Below, piece after piece: positions 54,441 to 64,000 of a stretch of 64,000 nt of DNA (position 1 is its first letter; each line of letters starts with the position of its first letter). A model generated the notes under the pieces. That model did not search any database, was not told where the DNA came from, and saw only the letters and a list, made by a program, of their open reading frames with translations. A program made the translations under genes and the position numbers. Origin of the DNA: Elephas maximus indicus (lineage: Eukaryota > Chordata > Mammalia > Proboscidea > Elephantidae); the NCBI RefSeq assembly GCF_024166365.1, contig NC_064821.1, positions 52,603,093 to 52,667,092 on the forward strand, given 5' to 3'.

Positions 54441-54975
54441 AACCACAAAATGCACTGTTCCAGGAAGGGTTGTACAATGTCCAACCCGCCTTGCCAAGAT
54501 GTTCTCAGTACCTTTACACCCCCTACTGTAACTTTCCATTTCCCCTTCCAGCCCCTTTAGGTTTCCGCTGGTCTTAGAAGAAATACAACCAGAATGCTCC
54601 TTAGAAGTGAAGATGGTGAGAGGTCATCTCACTTTGGACACATCATCAGGAAAGACCAATTGCTAAAGAAGGACACCATGGTTGGTAAAGGAGAGGCTCA
54701 GGAAAACATGGGAAACCCTCAATGAGATGGATTGACACTACAGCCTCAACAATGGGCTCAAACGTATCAAAGATCCTGGAGATGGTACAGGACCAGGCAA
54801 CGCTGGAGCCGACTCAACGCCAACTAACAAGTTCCCTCTTCTCTGTCTTTTAAAAACTCTAGTCACCCTTGTCTTAATTGGAGTTGAGCTCAGTTAATTA
54901 CTAGAGTCTCACTCCCTTGCTGCAGTAGCTTGGATCTATCCATCTTGCTGCTTTAACAAATGTCCCTTCCATTTT
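54441..54975 (+). mobile_element. LTR-like fossil split by an RTE tail, low confidence
   Basis: C/T-rich DNA before and after the RTE (CCCCTTCCAGCCCCTTTAGG; AACTCTAGTCACCCTTGTCT) looks like one LTR 3' part. Broken, non-coding; family unknown. Confidence 0.35.
54571..54831 (+). mobile_element. RTE LINE 3' end
   Basis: GTCTTAGAAGAAATACAACC, GAGATGGATTGACACTACAG, tail GCCGACTCAACGCCAACTAAC. Diverged. Confidence 0.85.
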
Positions 54976-55044
54976 GCCTTTGACACATTCCCAAGACAGG
55001 AGCCCCTCCACCCTGTCTCTGCTGGCTCAAGAAGCCAACGTGGG

Positions 55045-55195
55045 GGGCAGAGAAGGCAGCGCTGTGCCGTGGTCAAGCAGACCACCTGACGTCAAGGCCC
55101 ATTCCATCACCTGCTGCTGTGTCACGTAGGCAAGTTACCCCCAGACCCAAATCTGTTCTCTCAATGGCAAAAGAGAGGTGATGGAACCAGAAAGG
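55045..55195 (+). repeat. MIR SINE relic
   Basis: CTGCTGCTGTGTCACGTAGGC, AAGTTACCCCCAGACCCAAA. Confidence 0.55.
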
Positions 55196-55217
55196 GGAGG
55201 TGATGATGGTGCCCACC

Positions 55218-55695
55218 TTACCGGGTTGGTGTTGGGGAAACGGGAAACCAGTCTATTGCACAGCCTCCTGACCCCCACCTGGACTGCCTACTCAGAAGAC
55301 TTGGGTCCTGACAACGGAGTCTTGGAACTGAGCCTCTCTCTCTCTCCCAGTTTCTTCTCCTTATGAGGAAAAACCCCTCCCTGCTCTGAATACACAGTAA
55401 ACTTTCTGCTCTGTGCATGATTGTGCCGTATGGCACCTACCCAGCCCCACTTCTGTATTTGTTCCCGGTGGGAACGGAACAAGGTCCCTCATCTGCAGCA
55501 TGATAGGGGTGCGTGCAGAATACCAGCCCTTTACCAGCTGTGAGAGGTGACCCACTGCCCGTGGGGGACTGGAGCCACTAGGGTAGCTGACCTTGCTTTG
55601 TCTCTTTTCTGTGTGAGTAAAGCATTGTGTGGAAGCCCAGTGTCTGTGTGTATAAGCCATGCTTTTTGTTGGTGACCCTGGACCTTGGCTTGACA
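55218..55695 (+). mobile_element. LTR-like fossil, low confidence
   Basis: TTCTGTGTGAGTAAAGCATTG and TAAGCCATGCTTTTTGTTGG resemble an ERV R/U5 end. No viral genes nearby. Broken, non-coding. Confidence 0.3.
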
Positions 55696-55784
55696 GTTGA
55701 TGATTGGCTTAAATGAGGGAATCCACATGACAGAGTTGGCCCAGTGCCTAGCAAGGAGTGAGCACTCAATAGATATGAGCAAGT

Positions 55785-55980
55785 ATCATAACCAAGAGCA
55801 CATGCTTTGGAGTCCAATAGCCCCGAATCTGTGCTGGCTCTGCTGCTTCCTTTAATCTACCCACCCTCTCTGTGCTTTGGCTTCCTCATCTATAAAATGG
55901 AAGAACAGCTCTTTCCTACAGTTGTGAGGATGCTTAAATAGAGCTTGTGTTTGTAGAGTACCTAGTACAGTGCCTGGAAT
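55785..55980 (+). repeat. MIR SINE relic
   Basis: ACATGCTTTGGAGTCCAATA, TTCCTCATCTATAAAATGGA, CCTAGTACAGTGCCTGG. Confidence 0.8.
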
Positions 55981-56141
55981 TCATTTGTTTGCTTTTTCAA
56001 CCAGTATGTATTAGACACCTTCCATGTGTCAGGCACTCTTCAAAAGGCTGAGAACACCAACAGCCTGAGTTTCTGTCCTTGCAGAGCTCACAGTCTAGTC
56101 CAATAAAGAGAGGGTAAATGGGTTTTACATTTGAGAAGGTA

Positions 56142-56661
56142 TCATGGATTAAACTGTGTTCCTCAAAAATATGTGTATCTATTTGGCTAGGCCATGATTC
56201 CCAGTATCGTATGATTGTCCACCATTTTGTGATACTGATGTGATTTTCCTGTGTGTTGCAAATCCTATCTCTACGATGTTGATGAAGTGGGATTAGCAGC
56301 AGTTATGTTAACGAGGCAGGACTCAATCTACAAGATTAGTTTGTGTCTTAAATCAATCTCTTTTGAGATATAAAAGAGAGAAGCAAGCAGGGAGACATGG
56401 GGACCTCATTACCACCAAGTAAGAAGAACTAGGAGCATGCATCTTTTGGACCCAGGGTCCCTCTGTTGAGAAGTTTCTCGACCGTGGAAGGTGGATGACA
56501 AGGACCTTCTCCCAGAGCTTACAGAGAAAGAAAGCCTTCCCCTGGAGCTGTTGCCCTGAATTCAGGCTTCTGGCCTCCTAGACTGTGAGGGAATAAAATT
56601 CTATTTGTTGAAGCCATCCACCTGTGTTATTTCTGTTATAGCAGCACTAGATAACTAAGAC
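56142..56661 (+). mobile_element. MaLR-type solo LTR (fossil)
   Basis: TATCATGGATTAAACTGTGTT to TTATAGCAGCACTAGATAAC. Same subfamily as 26146-26741 by shared internal DNA. Non-coding. Confidence 0.75.
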
Positions 56662-56698
56662 AGAACGACATGAATTTTGGGGCACCAAAGGATGGAAT

Positions 56699-57086
56699 GT
56701 TATGGATTAAATTGTGTTTCCCCAAAATATGTGCTGGAATTCTAACCCCTATACCTGTGTATGCCATTCTGTTTGGAAATACGGTTCTCTATGATATGTT
56801 GATTAGAACATACCCATGTAGGGTGGGTTCTAAATCTAATCACTTCTGAGTTATAAAAAGAGAAGAATAGACACAGAGATACACATGCACATACACACGG
56901 GGCAAGACAGATGCCACGTGAGGATCATCTGTAAACCCAGGAACCTCAGAATGCCTAGAAAGAAGGAATTGACACAGCCAACACCCTGACTTGTACGTTC
57001 AGCCTCCAGAACTGAAAGAAAACAAATTTCTGCTCTTTAATTCTCTTGTGATATTCGTGTTATGGCAACTTTAAGAAACTCAGGCA
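56699..57086 (+). mobile_element. MaLR-type solo LTR (fossil), second type
   Basis: TGTTATGGATTAAATTGTGTT to TTATGGCAACTTTAAGAAAC. Closer to 29706-30117 and 32527-32930 than to its neighbour. Non-coding. Confidence 0.75.
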
Positions 57087-58596
57087 TCCAGTGGGGTGGC
57101 AAATGAGCATGTAAACAAACAACTAGGATAATGTCAGATCACAGTACACACTCTACAGAAAATAACATGGGCTGGTGTGAGGAGAGTGACTCTGAGGATG
57201 TGACATTTGAACTAAGACTCACATGACACCCATGGAGATGTGAAAGAGGGGCATTTCTGGCACTGATTGCCTTTCAACGTGTCCCTGGAATGATGCTTAT
57301 GGGGGTGGGGGAGGGACAGGAAGTAAGTCCTACCCCCTACAAGTCTCACCTGGTGTATAGCACTATTGTTATTGTTATTAATAATAATAACTTGAAACTC
57401 TAAGGCAAGTCAGGGAGCATTAAGTCATTGCCTATTGGCTGGGCAAGGTCACCCTTCAAAAGACATTTTCCCTTCCTTTGATGTCAGTGTATTTTCATGG
57501 GATGTCCTCAATGGCCCTGCATCCCCAATGTCTCCACATCCCCAATGTTCCCAATGTCTCACAGAGACTGTACCCAGGCAGTAATTGTCTGAACTGGTAA
57601 TTTTTAAAACAGAACAATGTTTATTCCAGAGCTCTGGGGCACAGTTGGCAGAAATTATGGTTGGTTTTCACCCAGAAATCCCCTGGTTGCCCATCCCCAT
57701 CCATTAATTCATTCAGTAAATGACCACTAGGCCCCCACTCTGCACAGGGCCTGGGCTTCCTAAGGAAACAGCCAAGCCTGCTGACCAGAATGAATTGCCT
57801 GGGGCTGATGGAAGGAATACAACAGGCTCATCAAGTGAAATTCATCCACCAGAACCTATTAGAACAAGGGTCTGCTGCCGTTTCTCATAGCGCAGGCCAC
57901 CATCTCCCTAGGATTCCAGGAAAGACAAACTGTGACTCTGGTTGGGGTTTGGGACCTTTCAATGTGTCCCCAGAATGATGCTCATGGGGGTAGGGAAGGG
58001 ACAGGCAGCAAGTCCAACCCCAGTACCACCAGCTGAATCCATGGTGCACCCAGCAAAACTGGGGAAGTGCTGACATTAGGTTGTTTTGCACTTCAAACTC
58101 CCAGGTTCTGAACCCCTTGGCATGCTTCGGTGATCTTTTCTAATATCCCCTCATGTGACTAAATGTGAGTGGCGTTTCCCTCTCTCCTAATGAAAGTCCT
58201 TTTCTAGGAACCTTCGAACCTTCATTGACATCAGGGTGTAAATGATCGCTGGAACATGTAGACATGGATTAAAGCAGTAACTGTTATTGTTGGCTGCCCA
58301 ATGGCTCTGAGGAGATAGCCCCTCTGAGCCAGGGGTCTCCTCCAATGGCACCAACGGTGCTGGGGAGTAGGAAGGGTGCCCAAGGGTCTCCTCAAGGGTG
58401 AAGGGGGAAGAAGAACGAGTAGAAAAAAAGATTAAGAATAGGAAAGGAGCAAGGGAGTATAAAGCAAAGAGGTAACAAGCTCAGCTCAAAAGCCTCCCAA
58501 TGAGAGGCCTTCCAACCACCTACTCTAGAATGGCTCCTGCCAGTGGTTCTCTCTGTCTCATAATCTTGTTTATCTCTTTCATGATGCTTATCACAG
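57087..58596. other. Intergenic block with a local duplication
   Basis: 57087-57260 resembles the old repeat class of 37.4 kb. A 67-base segment at 57270-57336 recurs at 57955-58021. Otherwise nothing recognised. Confidence 0.4.
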
Positions 58597-58688
58597 GCAT
58601 CCCTGGGTAGTATGAACAATTAACATACTCAGCTACTAACTGAAAAGCTGGTGGTTCAAGTCCACCCAGAGACACCAAAAAAACCCTG
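58597..58688 (+). repeat. AfroSINE, left part, interrupted by an L1
   Basis: GGCATCCCTGGGTAGTATGA, TTCAAGTCCACCCAGAGACA, then AAAAACCCTG where the L1 enters. Confidence 0.82.
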
Positions 58689-59260
58689 TGCAGAAAGGGC
58701 CACATGAAGCAGCGACTACATCATCCTGAGACCAGAAGAACTAGATGGTGCCCGACTACAACCAATGACTGCCCTGACAGGGAACACAACAGAGAACCCC
58801 TGAGGGAGCAGAAGAGCAGTGGGAAGCAGACCCCAAATTCTCATAAGACCAAACGTAATGGTCTGACTGAGACTGGAAGGACCCCGGTGGTCATGGCCCC
58901 CAGACCTTCTGTTGCCCCAGGACAGGAAGGAACCATTCCCGAAGCCAACTCTTCAGGCATGGATTGGACTGGACAATGGGTTGGAGAAGGATGCCGGTGA
59001 GGGAGTGAGTTTCTTGGATCAGGTGGACACCTGAGACTATGTTGGGATCTCCTGCCTGGAGGGGAGATGAGAGGGTGGAGGGGGTTAGAAGCTGGTGAAA
59101 AGGACACAAAAAGAGAGAGTGGAGGGAGAGAGCGGGCTGTCTCATTGGGGGAGACTAATTGGGAGTGTGTAGCGGGGTGTATATGGGTTTTTGTGTGAGA
59201 GACTGACTTGATTTGTAAACTTTCACTTAAAACACAGTAAAAATTATTAAAAAAAAAAAA
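58689..59260 (+). mobile_element. L1 3' end inserted in a SINE
   Basis: AACTAGATGGTGCCCGACTA, GGGTTGGAGAAGGATGCCGG, GTAAACTTTCACTTAAAACA and an A-run. Same 3'UTR type as the minus copy at 52.7 kb. Confidence 0.88.
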
Positions 59261-59345
59261 AACCCTGGGGAGCATAGTTCTACTCTGACACACATGGGGT
59301 CGCCATGAGTTGGAGCTGACTCATCGGCAACTGGTTTGGTTTGAT
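59261..59345 (+). repeat. AfroSINE, right part
   Basis: AACCCTGGGGAGCATAGTTC to GACTCATCGGCAACTGGTTT, resuming the SINE at 58688. Confidence 0.82.
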
Positions 59346-59394
59346 TCTGGTGCTTATCGCTACCTAAAGTTACACTTGCCTTTACTTGTCTGTT

Positions 59395-59520
59395 TTATGT
59401 TCTATCCATTAGAATATAAGGGAAAGGTGAGCAGGGAGTCTGTCTTTCTTGTTCCATGCCTATCTGCAGTGCCTAGAACAGTGCCTGGCACTTAGCAAGC
59501 ACTCAATAATTATTTGTGGA
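59395..59520 (+). repeat. L2 LINE 3'-end relic
   Basis: GGGAGTCTGTCTTTCTTGTT, CAGTGCCTGGCACTTAGCAA, CTCAATAATTATTTGTGG. Confidence 0.7.
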
Positions 59521-60367
59521 AGCAAAGATGGAAGGGAGCAAAGGAAGAAGGGAATAAGGGAATATATTATGAGAAACAATGGAGAAGTGATTCTCAAAAT
59601 CACCCTGGGAGCTTCTCAGGAGCCCCTAGTTTAAGTCTCAGCCCCCAGCGTGGTCCAATGTCACGAATGCAAGTTATCTTGCATTAATCCAGCGGGGCAC
59701 ATAATTTCGTTTGTTTCACATTGTCTCTGAACATTCCACATCCTGAAAAACACTGCTTGTCACAGTCTATGCTTCAAAGACATGTCACACACCCCCTAAA
59801 GCCATTGATGGAGGTCTTGTCAGAAGTCAAGTCCCAGGGTTTAACATTTGTTGGTCCAGCACAACCTGCTTACTGGAATCCTGGCCTCCAGGGAAGTTTC
59901 CTGCAAGCTCCGGAGCTGTCAGGTCTCCATGCAGCAACAATGGAGAATGGTGAAGCATTATTTGGGGGAGGATAGACTCAGGGTGGAGGGTAGGAAAGGA
60001 AAACAACTTGCTTGTACTTCTGAGGGAAGAGTGATTCTTAGAAAAGAGATCATCACCGTCGTACAAAGCAACCATCCCTGCCTTTATAAGTCGCTACCTC
60101 TTAGGATACGGTTCAGGGTTTGAGCTATGTCAGTAAGAGTCTACCCAGCCCACTCACAAAAATGTAATAACAAAACCCCTTTGATTCTCATGGAATCCAG
60201 ACTTCTGGAGCCATGGAGGTTGGAGGAAGCCCTGAAACTATTGCCCTGAGATCATCTTTAAACTGTAAACCAAAAATATCCCCTGAAGTCTTCTTAAAAC
60301 CAAACAATAGCTTAGCTTAACTAGTAAAAAAAAGTCCACCTTGAGCATTATGCTCTTTTAATATCTA
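59521..60367. other. Intergenic, nothing recognised
   Basis: 3' flank of LRRC38 beyond its L1. No gene or clear repeat. Confidence 0.35.
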
Positions 60368-60605
60368 TCTCTGCATGGGATCAAACTGACCATAGCAACT
60401 CAAAAGATTAGACAGAAAGCTTAAGGGACAGTCAGTTTATGTTAATGGGGGAGGAACAACTTGGAAAACGAGCATGAAGATGGCTGTACAACTCGAAGAA
60501 TGCAGTCAATGTCACTGAATTGTACATGTAGAAGCTGTTGAATTTGCCAATGATCTGCTGTGTATATTCTCAACAACAACAACAAAAATAAAATAAATCA
60601 TTAAA
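60368..60605 (+). mobile_element. L1 3'UTR end
   Basis: CTGCATGGGATCAAACTGAC, GTCAGTTTATGTTAATGGGG, TCAATGTCACTGAATTGTAC and a (CAA)n A-rich end. Confidence 0.75.
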
Positions 60606-60639
60606 AAACCTTTGGCCAGTTCTTAACTTTTTCCTTGGT

Positions 60640-61191
60640 GTCACTGTAGCTAAACTTGGGTTTATTTGTTCTGTGCATAGCACCCCAAGGTTTCTGAGGC
60701 CTATTACATAAAGAGCAAAATTCCCGCACCCATGGAGAATGATCTAAGCTTGAATCCTCACTGTGCAAGCTGCTGTCTCTTAGAAGGAGGGAGACGCTTT
60801 GGTCTCCCAACACAGGTCAGAGAAATCAATGGCACAAAATCGTCTTTTCACTCAAAAGGTGTAAGTCTTCAAATCTCCTCAAAAGGTTTTCAACCATCAG
60901 CTATGAAGCTTGACTTGGTCATCTTCTCCCCACACACACCTCAAAGGGAGAGGGAGGCTCTCCTCCAGGAATGACTCCCTTGGTCCTTCCTGGGCTCCTC
61001 TACTCTGCTGATGCTAAACTCTGAGATTGGAGGTCCCACCGGGAGCTCCCAGGGTCCAAGACACTACAAGGAGCAGGACTCTCCTCGGTTCACGCACACG
61101 GATCAATTCCTTTCTGTTTTCAGCATTTCCCTCTCAGGTTGAGAGGACCCACTGGCTTGGATACTCGAAAGCAAGAAGGGGAGGGGGCGGC
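60640..61191 (-). other. LRRC38: Probable LRRC38 3' untranslated region
   Basis: DNA directly after the LRRC38 stop on the minus strand, free of recognised repeats. AATAAA (minus strand) at 60661-60666 gives a plausible 3' end of about 0.5 kb. Extent is inferred. Confidence 0.5.
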
Positions 61192-61445
61192 TCAGTCATC
61201 CTCCTCCTCTTCTTCATCCTCGGTGTCTTTGTTGGGGGCACACCTCTGGAAGCACTGCACCACCGTGGCTAGGAAGAAGCTGGAAATGATGGCGGCGATG
61301 GAGACGGCCACGCCAGAGAAGATGATGATGAACAGGTCCGTGAGAGAGAGGCTGAACTTGCACTCCCTGAAGCTAGCCTCCGACAGCTCCTGCAGGAATA
61401 TCCTCCTGTTCTCCGTGGGCAGCGAGCACTGGATTTCGTCCAGGC
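61192..61445 (-). CDS. LRRC38: LRRC38 last coding exon (membrane span and acidic tail)
   Basis: LRRC38 is the gamma-4 auxiliary subunit of the BK (KCNMA1) voltage- and calcium-gated potassium channel, a single-pass type I membrane protein with an extracellular leucine-rich domain. This exon begins after a CTCACAG acceptor at 61445 in mid-codon and encodes 83 residues. First comes the end of the LRR C-cap with its cysteines ([12 protein letters not shown], then [16 protein letters not shown]). Next is a strongly hydrophobic span of about 23 residues ([20 protein letters not shown]), then [16 protein letters not shown] and an acidic tail EDEEEEDD before TGA. Only two arginine-type charges follow the span, unlike LRRC26, which fits the weak channel shift known for this subunit. 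The frame is intact. The large first exon with signal peptide and LRRs lies to the right of the window. Assignment is by recall of the human C-terminus and the 1p36.21 gene order. Confidence 0.93.
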
Positions 61446-61697
61446 CTGTGAGAAAGGCAGGCAGAATGAGAGAGAGGTTTAGGGTGTAGCACGGCAGTAC
61501 TGAAAAGTTGACAAGGAACGTGCTTGTAAAACCAGCAAATCAGCGGCATTCTCCCTCCCGCCCCCAAAAAGGAAAAAAAAAAGTTGATTTGAAAGGAATT
61601 GAAACTTTTTAAAGAGCCTCAAAGTAATCACTGCAGGAACAATCAGAATGTGTTGGTCTTCCTTGTCCTATTTTAAGGTTTAGTACTGTTTTGACTG

Positions 61698-61905
61698 GCG
61701 TCCCTGAGCAGTGCAAATGGTTAATGTGCTTGGTTACTAACTGAAAGGCTGGAGGTTTGAGTCTCACTCAGAGGTGCCTTGGAAGAAAGGCCTGGCGATC
61801 TACTATGGAAAAACCACTCCTTGAAAACCCTATGGAGTACAGTTCTACTCTGATGCACAGGGGGTCGCCATGGTCAGGGTCAACTTGACAGTAATTGGTT
61901 TATTG
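61698..61905 (+). repeat. AfroSINE
   Basis: GGCGTCCCTGAGCAGTGCAA to CAACTTGACAGTAATTGG. Confidence 0.87.
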
Positions 61906-61937
61906 TTTTGATTTTGGATCACTGAGGGTGGTGATGG

Positions 61938-61990
61938 GACCTTTTGGTTGGCAGCTGAGCACTTTAACAACTGCACCACCAGAGGGTTTA
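61938..61990 (-). repeat. AfroSINE head fragment
   Basis: CTTTTGGTTGGCAGCTGAGC to TGCACCACCAGAGGG; only the tRNA-like part remains. Confidence 0.7.
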
Positions 61991-62284
61991 GGACATCTGT
62001 AGATCTTCGTCCAGACCTGGTTCATACCCAACCTTGGGGATAGAACATAGGGTTTAAGGTGGATGCAGTGGGATGGGGCAGGGCTAACAATGGAAGAAGC
62101 CTCCAGGTCGTAGCTGCCATTTCCCAAGTTGATGCCACCCTCCTTTTCATTGCCTTTAGGGCAAAAATGAACAGAAGGGTTGTAGGAACTCCACTACCCT
62201 GAAAGGAACGGGGAAAAAGAAGGATATATTTGAAGGTGACCTTCCAGTAGTACTCTCTGAGATGGTTTTCACACTTCTATGTGC

Positions 62285-63037
62285 TCAAGAAAAGGACTTG
62301 AAGCACTTACTAATGAAGATCAAAGACCACAGGCTTCAGTACGACTTGCACCGCAACATAAAGAAAACAAAAATCCTCACAACTAGACCAATGAGCAACA
62401 TCATGATAAATAGAGAAAAGATTGAAGTTGTCAAGGATTTCATTTTACTTGGATCCACAATCAATACCCATGGAAGCAGCAGCCAAGAAATCAAACGATG
62501 CATTGCATTGGGCAAATGTGCTGCAAAGGACCTCTTTAAAGTGTTGAGAAGCAAAGATGTCACCTCGAAGACTAAGGTGCGCCTGACCCAAGCCATGGTA
62601 TTTTCAATTGCATCACATGCATGTGAAAGCTGGACAATGAATAAGGAAGGCTGAAGAATTGACTCCTTTGAGTTGTGGTGTTGGCAAAGAATATTGAATA
62701 TACCGTGGACTGCCAAAAGAACGAACAGATCTGTCTTGGAAGAAGTACAACCAGACTGGTCCTCAGAAGCAAGGATGGCGAGACTGCTTCTTATATACTT
62801 TGGACATGTTGTCAGGAGGGATCAGTCCCTGGAGAAGGATATCAAGCTTGGCAAAGTTTTGGGTCAGGGGAAAAGAGGAAGACCCTCAACGAGGTAGGTT
62901 GACACAGTGGCTGCAACAATGAGCTCAACCGTAACAACAGTTATAAGGATGGCACAGGACCCAGCAGTGTTTTGTTCTGTTGTGCACAGGGTCACTATGA
63001 GTCAGAACCGACTCAATGGCACCTAACAACAACAACA
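62285..63037 (+). mobile_element. RTE LINE 3' end, longest uninterrupted 3' segment
   Basis: From GGACTTGAAGCACTTACTAA through the C-terminal ORF: TTRPMSNIMINREKIEVVKD, FILLGSTINTHGSSSQEIKR, VRLTQAMVFSIASHACESW, a TGA in place of an Arg codon near 62652, then RILNIPWTAKRTNRSVLEEV and GKRGRPSTR, and the tail GAGTCAGAACCGACTCAATG with (AAC)n. Inserted in the LRRC38 intron, antisense to that gene. Confidence 0.92.
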
Positions 63038-63039
63038 TG

Positions 63040-63215
63040 CGCTCAAGAATCACCTGAAGACTGTGTTAAAATGCAGATTCCAAGGCACTATCCATGAAGA
63101 ACCTGATTTGTAGGTCTGGGGCCCAAAGTTCTGCATTTTTAGTATGCATTTTAATACCCTGGTGATTCTGAGGCTGTGAGCCCACAGGCTGACTTTGAGG
63201 AACACTGGTTTTTAG
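63040..63215. repeat. MER5A (non-autonomous hAT) relic
   Basis: AAGAATCACCTGAAGACTGTG, AAATGCAGATTCCAAGGCAC, TTCTGCATTTTTAGTATGCA, CCTGGTGATTCTGAGGCTGT and TTGAGGAACACTGG follow MER5A order, inverted ends included. Confidence 0.75.
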
Positions 63216-63424
63216 TTGCTAAAGGAGAGTGTTAGGGGCTTGAGAGCATCTGGGACATTCACTGCTGAGATGACCAGAAGAGCCCCCTTTGACGCTGTTT
63301 ATGTCTTAGAGTCCTTTTTAAGATTTCACTTGAAGAGTGCTGGCTAATTTTTTTTTTTTAAGCTTCAAATCCTACTGTCTAGAAAAGCACCACAACTGAG
63401 TGTGTGCTGAATAAGTGCTTTATA

Positions 63425-63660
63425 ATAACAACAGCTAGATAGAACTTACCATGGGCCAGACACAGCTCTAAGCACTTCACATATATCAACTCATTTAATC
63501 CTCACAACAATTCCATGTGGTATCCCCATGTTACAGATAAGAAAACCGAAGCTCAGCAAGGCGAAATACCTTACCCAAAGCCACACAGCTAGTCAGTGGC
63601 CTAGCCTGGACTCCATCTCAAGCAATCTGGCTCCAGAGACCTGGTCTGGAATCACTATGC
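63425..63660 (-). repeat. MIR SINE relic
   Basis: AACTCATTTAATCCTCACAAC, TTACAGATAAGAAAACCGAAG, CCAAAGCCACACAGCTAGTC, GCAATCTGGCTCCAGAGACC: a nearly complete antisense MIR. Confidence 0.85.
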
Positions 63661-64000
63661 CTCCAAAAGAAAAAGAAAGGGCATGTGAGGCTGGGGAAGA
63701 AAGCCAACAAGACGAGAACCAGAAGAAGAGGAGATGGAGGCACAGGAAGCTGGCTGATGCTTTCTTTCCATTGCTAACAAGTGGAATGTGGCAGTAGCTA
63801 GAGAAGTCTTAGGTCACCTAGTGGCGAAGGGCATGGCTTCCAGGGTAACGGGCTTATAACCTTTGTGAAATACCTCCAATAAGCTGTTGCTCCTGGTGTA
63901 CTCTCTTCTATCTGCCAGCAAGTGAAGTAGGAGGAAGCTACAGGAACCGCAGGCAGGTGAATTATACACACTCCAGCCTAAATGTGAGCCTCGAGTGAGG

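Larger units (their letters stand above)
61446..64000 (-). other. LRRC38: LRRC38 intron (partial)
   Basis: The intron starts to the right of the window and ends at the CTCACAG acceptor at 61452-61446. It holds one complete and one partial SINE, a long RTE 3' end, a MER5A and a MIR. 63661-64000 shows nothing recognisable. Confidence 0.8.

Noticed and set aside
58841-59293. 150-codon minus-strand frame
   Set aside because: Antisense of an L1 3'UTR; no protein family resemblance.
61192-61445. Podoplanin (PDPN) considered for the single-span exon, since it is the next gene in human
   Set aside because: The acceptor, Cys-bearing LRR cap and acidic tail fit LRRC38; the minus orientation fits LRRC38, not PDPN.
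62262-62716. 130-codon plus frame and its minus-strand shadow
   Set aside because: RTE LINE C-terminal ORF inside the LRRC38 intron, not a host gene.
1-64000. CRISPR array, bacterial genes or an operon
   Set aside because: No regularly spaced repeats, no dense ORFs; the window is plainly mammalian with introns and SINEs.

Overview
This is nuclear DNA of a placental mammal, almost certainly an afrotherian and most likely an elephant. The window is full of two kinds of tRNA-headed SINE (AfroSINE type) and of an RTE/BovB-like LINE whose 3' tail they share. As far as I know that pairing is diagnostic of Afrotheria. Ancient mammal-wide repeats (MIR, L2, MER5A, L1, MaLR LTRs, hAT relics) fill in the background. 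The sequence alone does not separate elephant from manatee or hyrax.

Three host genes are visible, in the order and orientation found on human chromosome 1p36.21. (1) CFAP107 (formerly C1orf158), + strand, 632-5769, four coding exons. All splice sites are canonical and the 194-residue frame is intact. It encodes a ciliary doublet-microtubule protein. (2) A PRAME-family gene, + strand, about 21569-25226, in the position of human PRAMEF12. It has three recognisable coding exons but carries a one-base deletion, an in-frame stop and a lost splice acceptor, so it is a pseudogene. (3) The last coding exon of LRRC38 (BK-channel gamma-4 subunit), - strand, 61192-61445. It encodes the single membrane span and acidic tail; the leucine-rich exon lies beyond the right edge. 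Human has a large PRAMEF array between CFAP107 and LRRC38, whereas here there is one dead copy.

Layout: 1-6000, MIR and CFAP107; 6000-20800, SINE- and LINE-rich intergenic DNA with a hAT relic (about 8.66-9.63 kb) and two rearranged RTE copies; 20.8-25.3 kb, the PRAME pseudogene; 25.3-60.6 kb, gene-free DNA with SINEs, RTE and L1 3' ends, MaLR LTRs, a long (CCAT)n microsatellite (48.1-48.5 kb), a polypurine tract (52.2-52.4 kb) and several repeat-poor blocks (33.8-35.5, 36.0-36.9, 41.1-41.9, 46.8-47.7, 51.5-52.2 kb); 60.6-61.4 kb, the LRRC38 3' end, followed by its intron. I see no RNA gene, CRISPR array or operon, and no sign of an undescribed coding system. The notable points are the PRAME collapse in conserved synteny, RTE copies with inversions (twin-priming signatures), a tail-to-tail RTE hairpin, nested insertions with target-site duplications, and repeat-poor candidate regulatory blocks.
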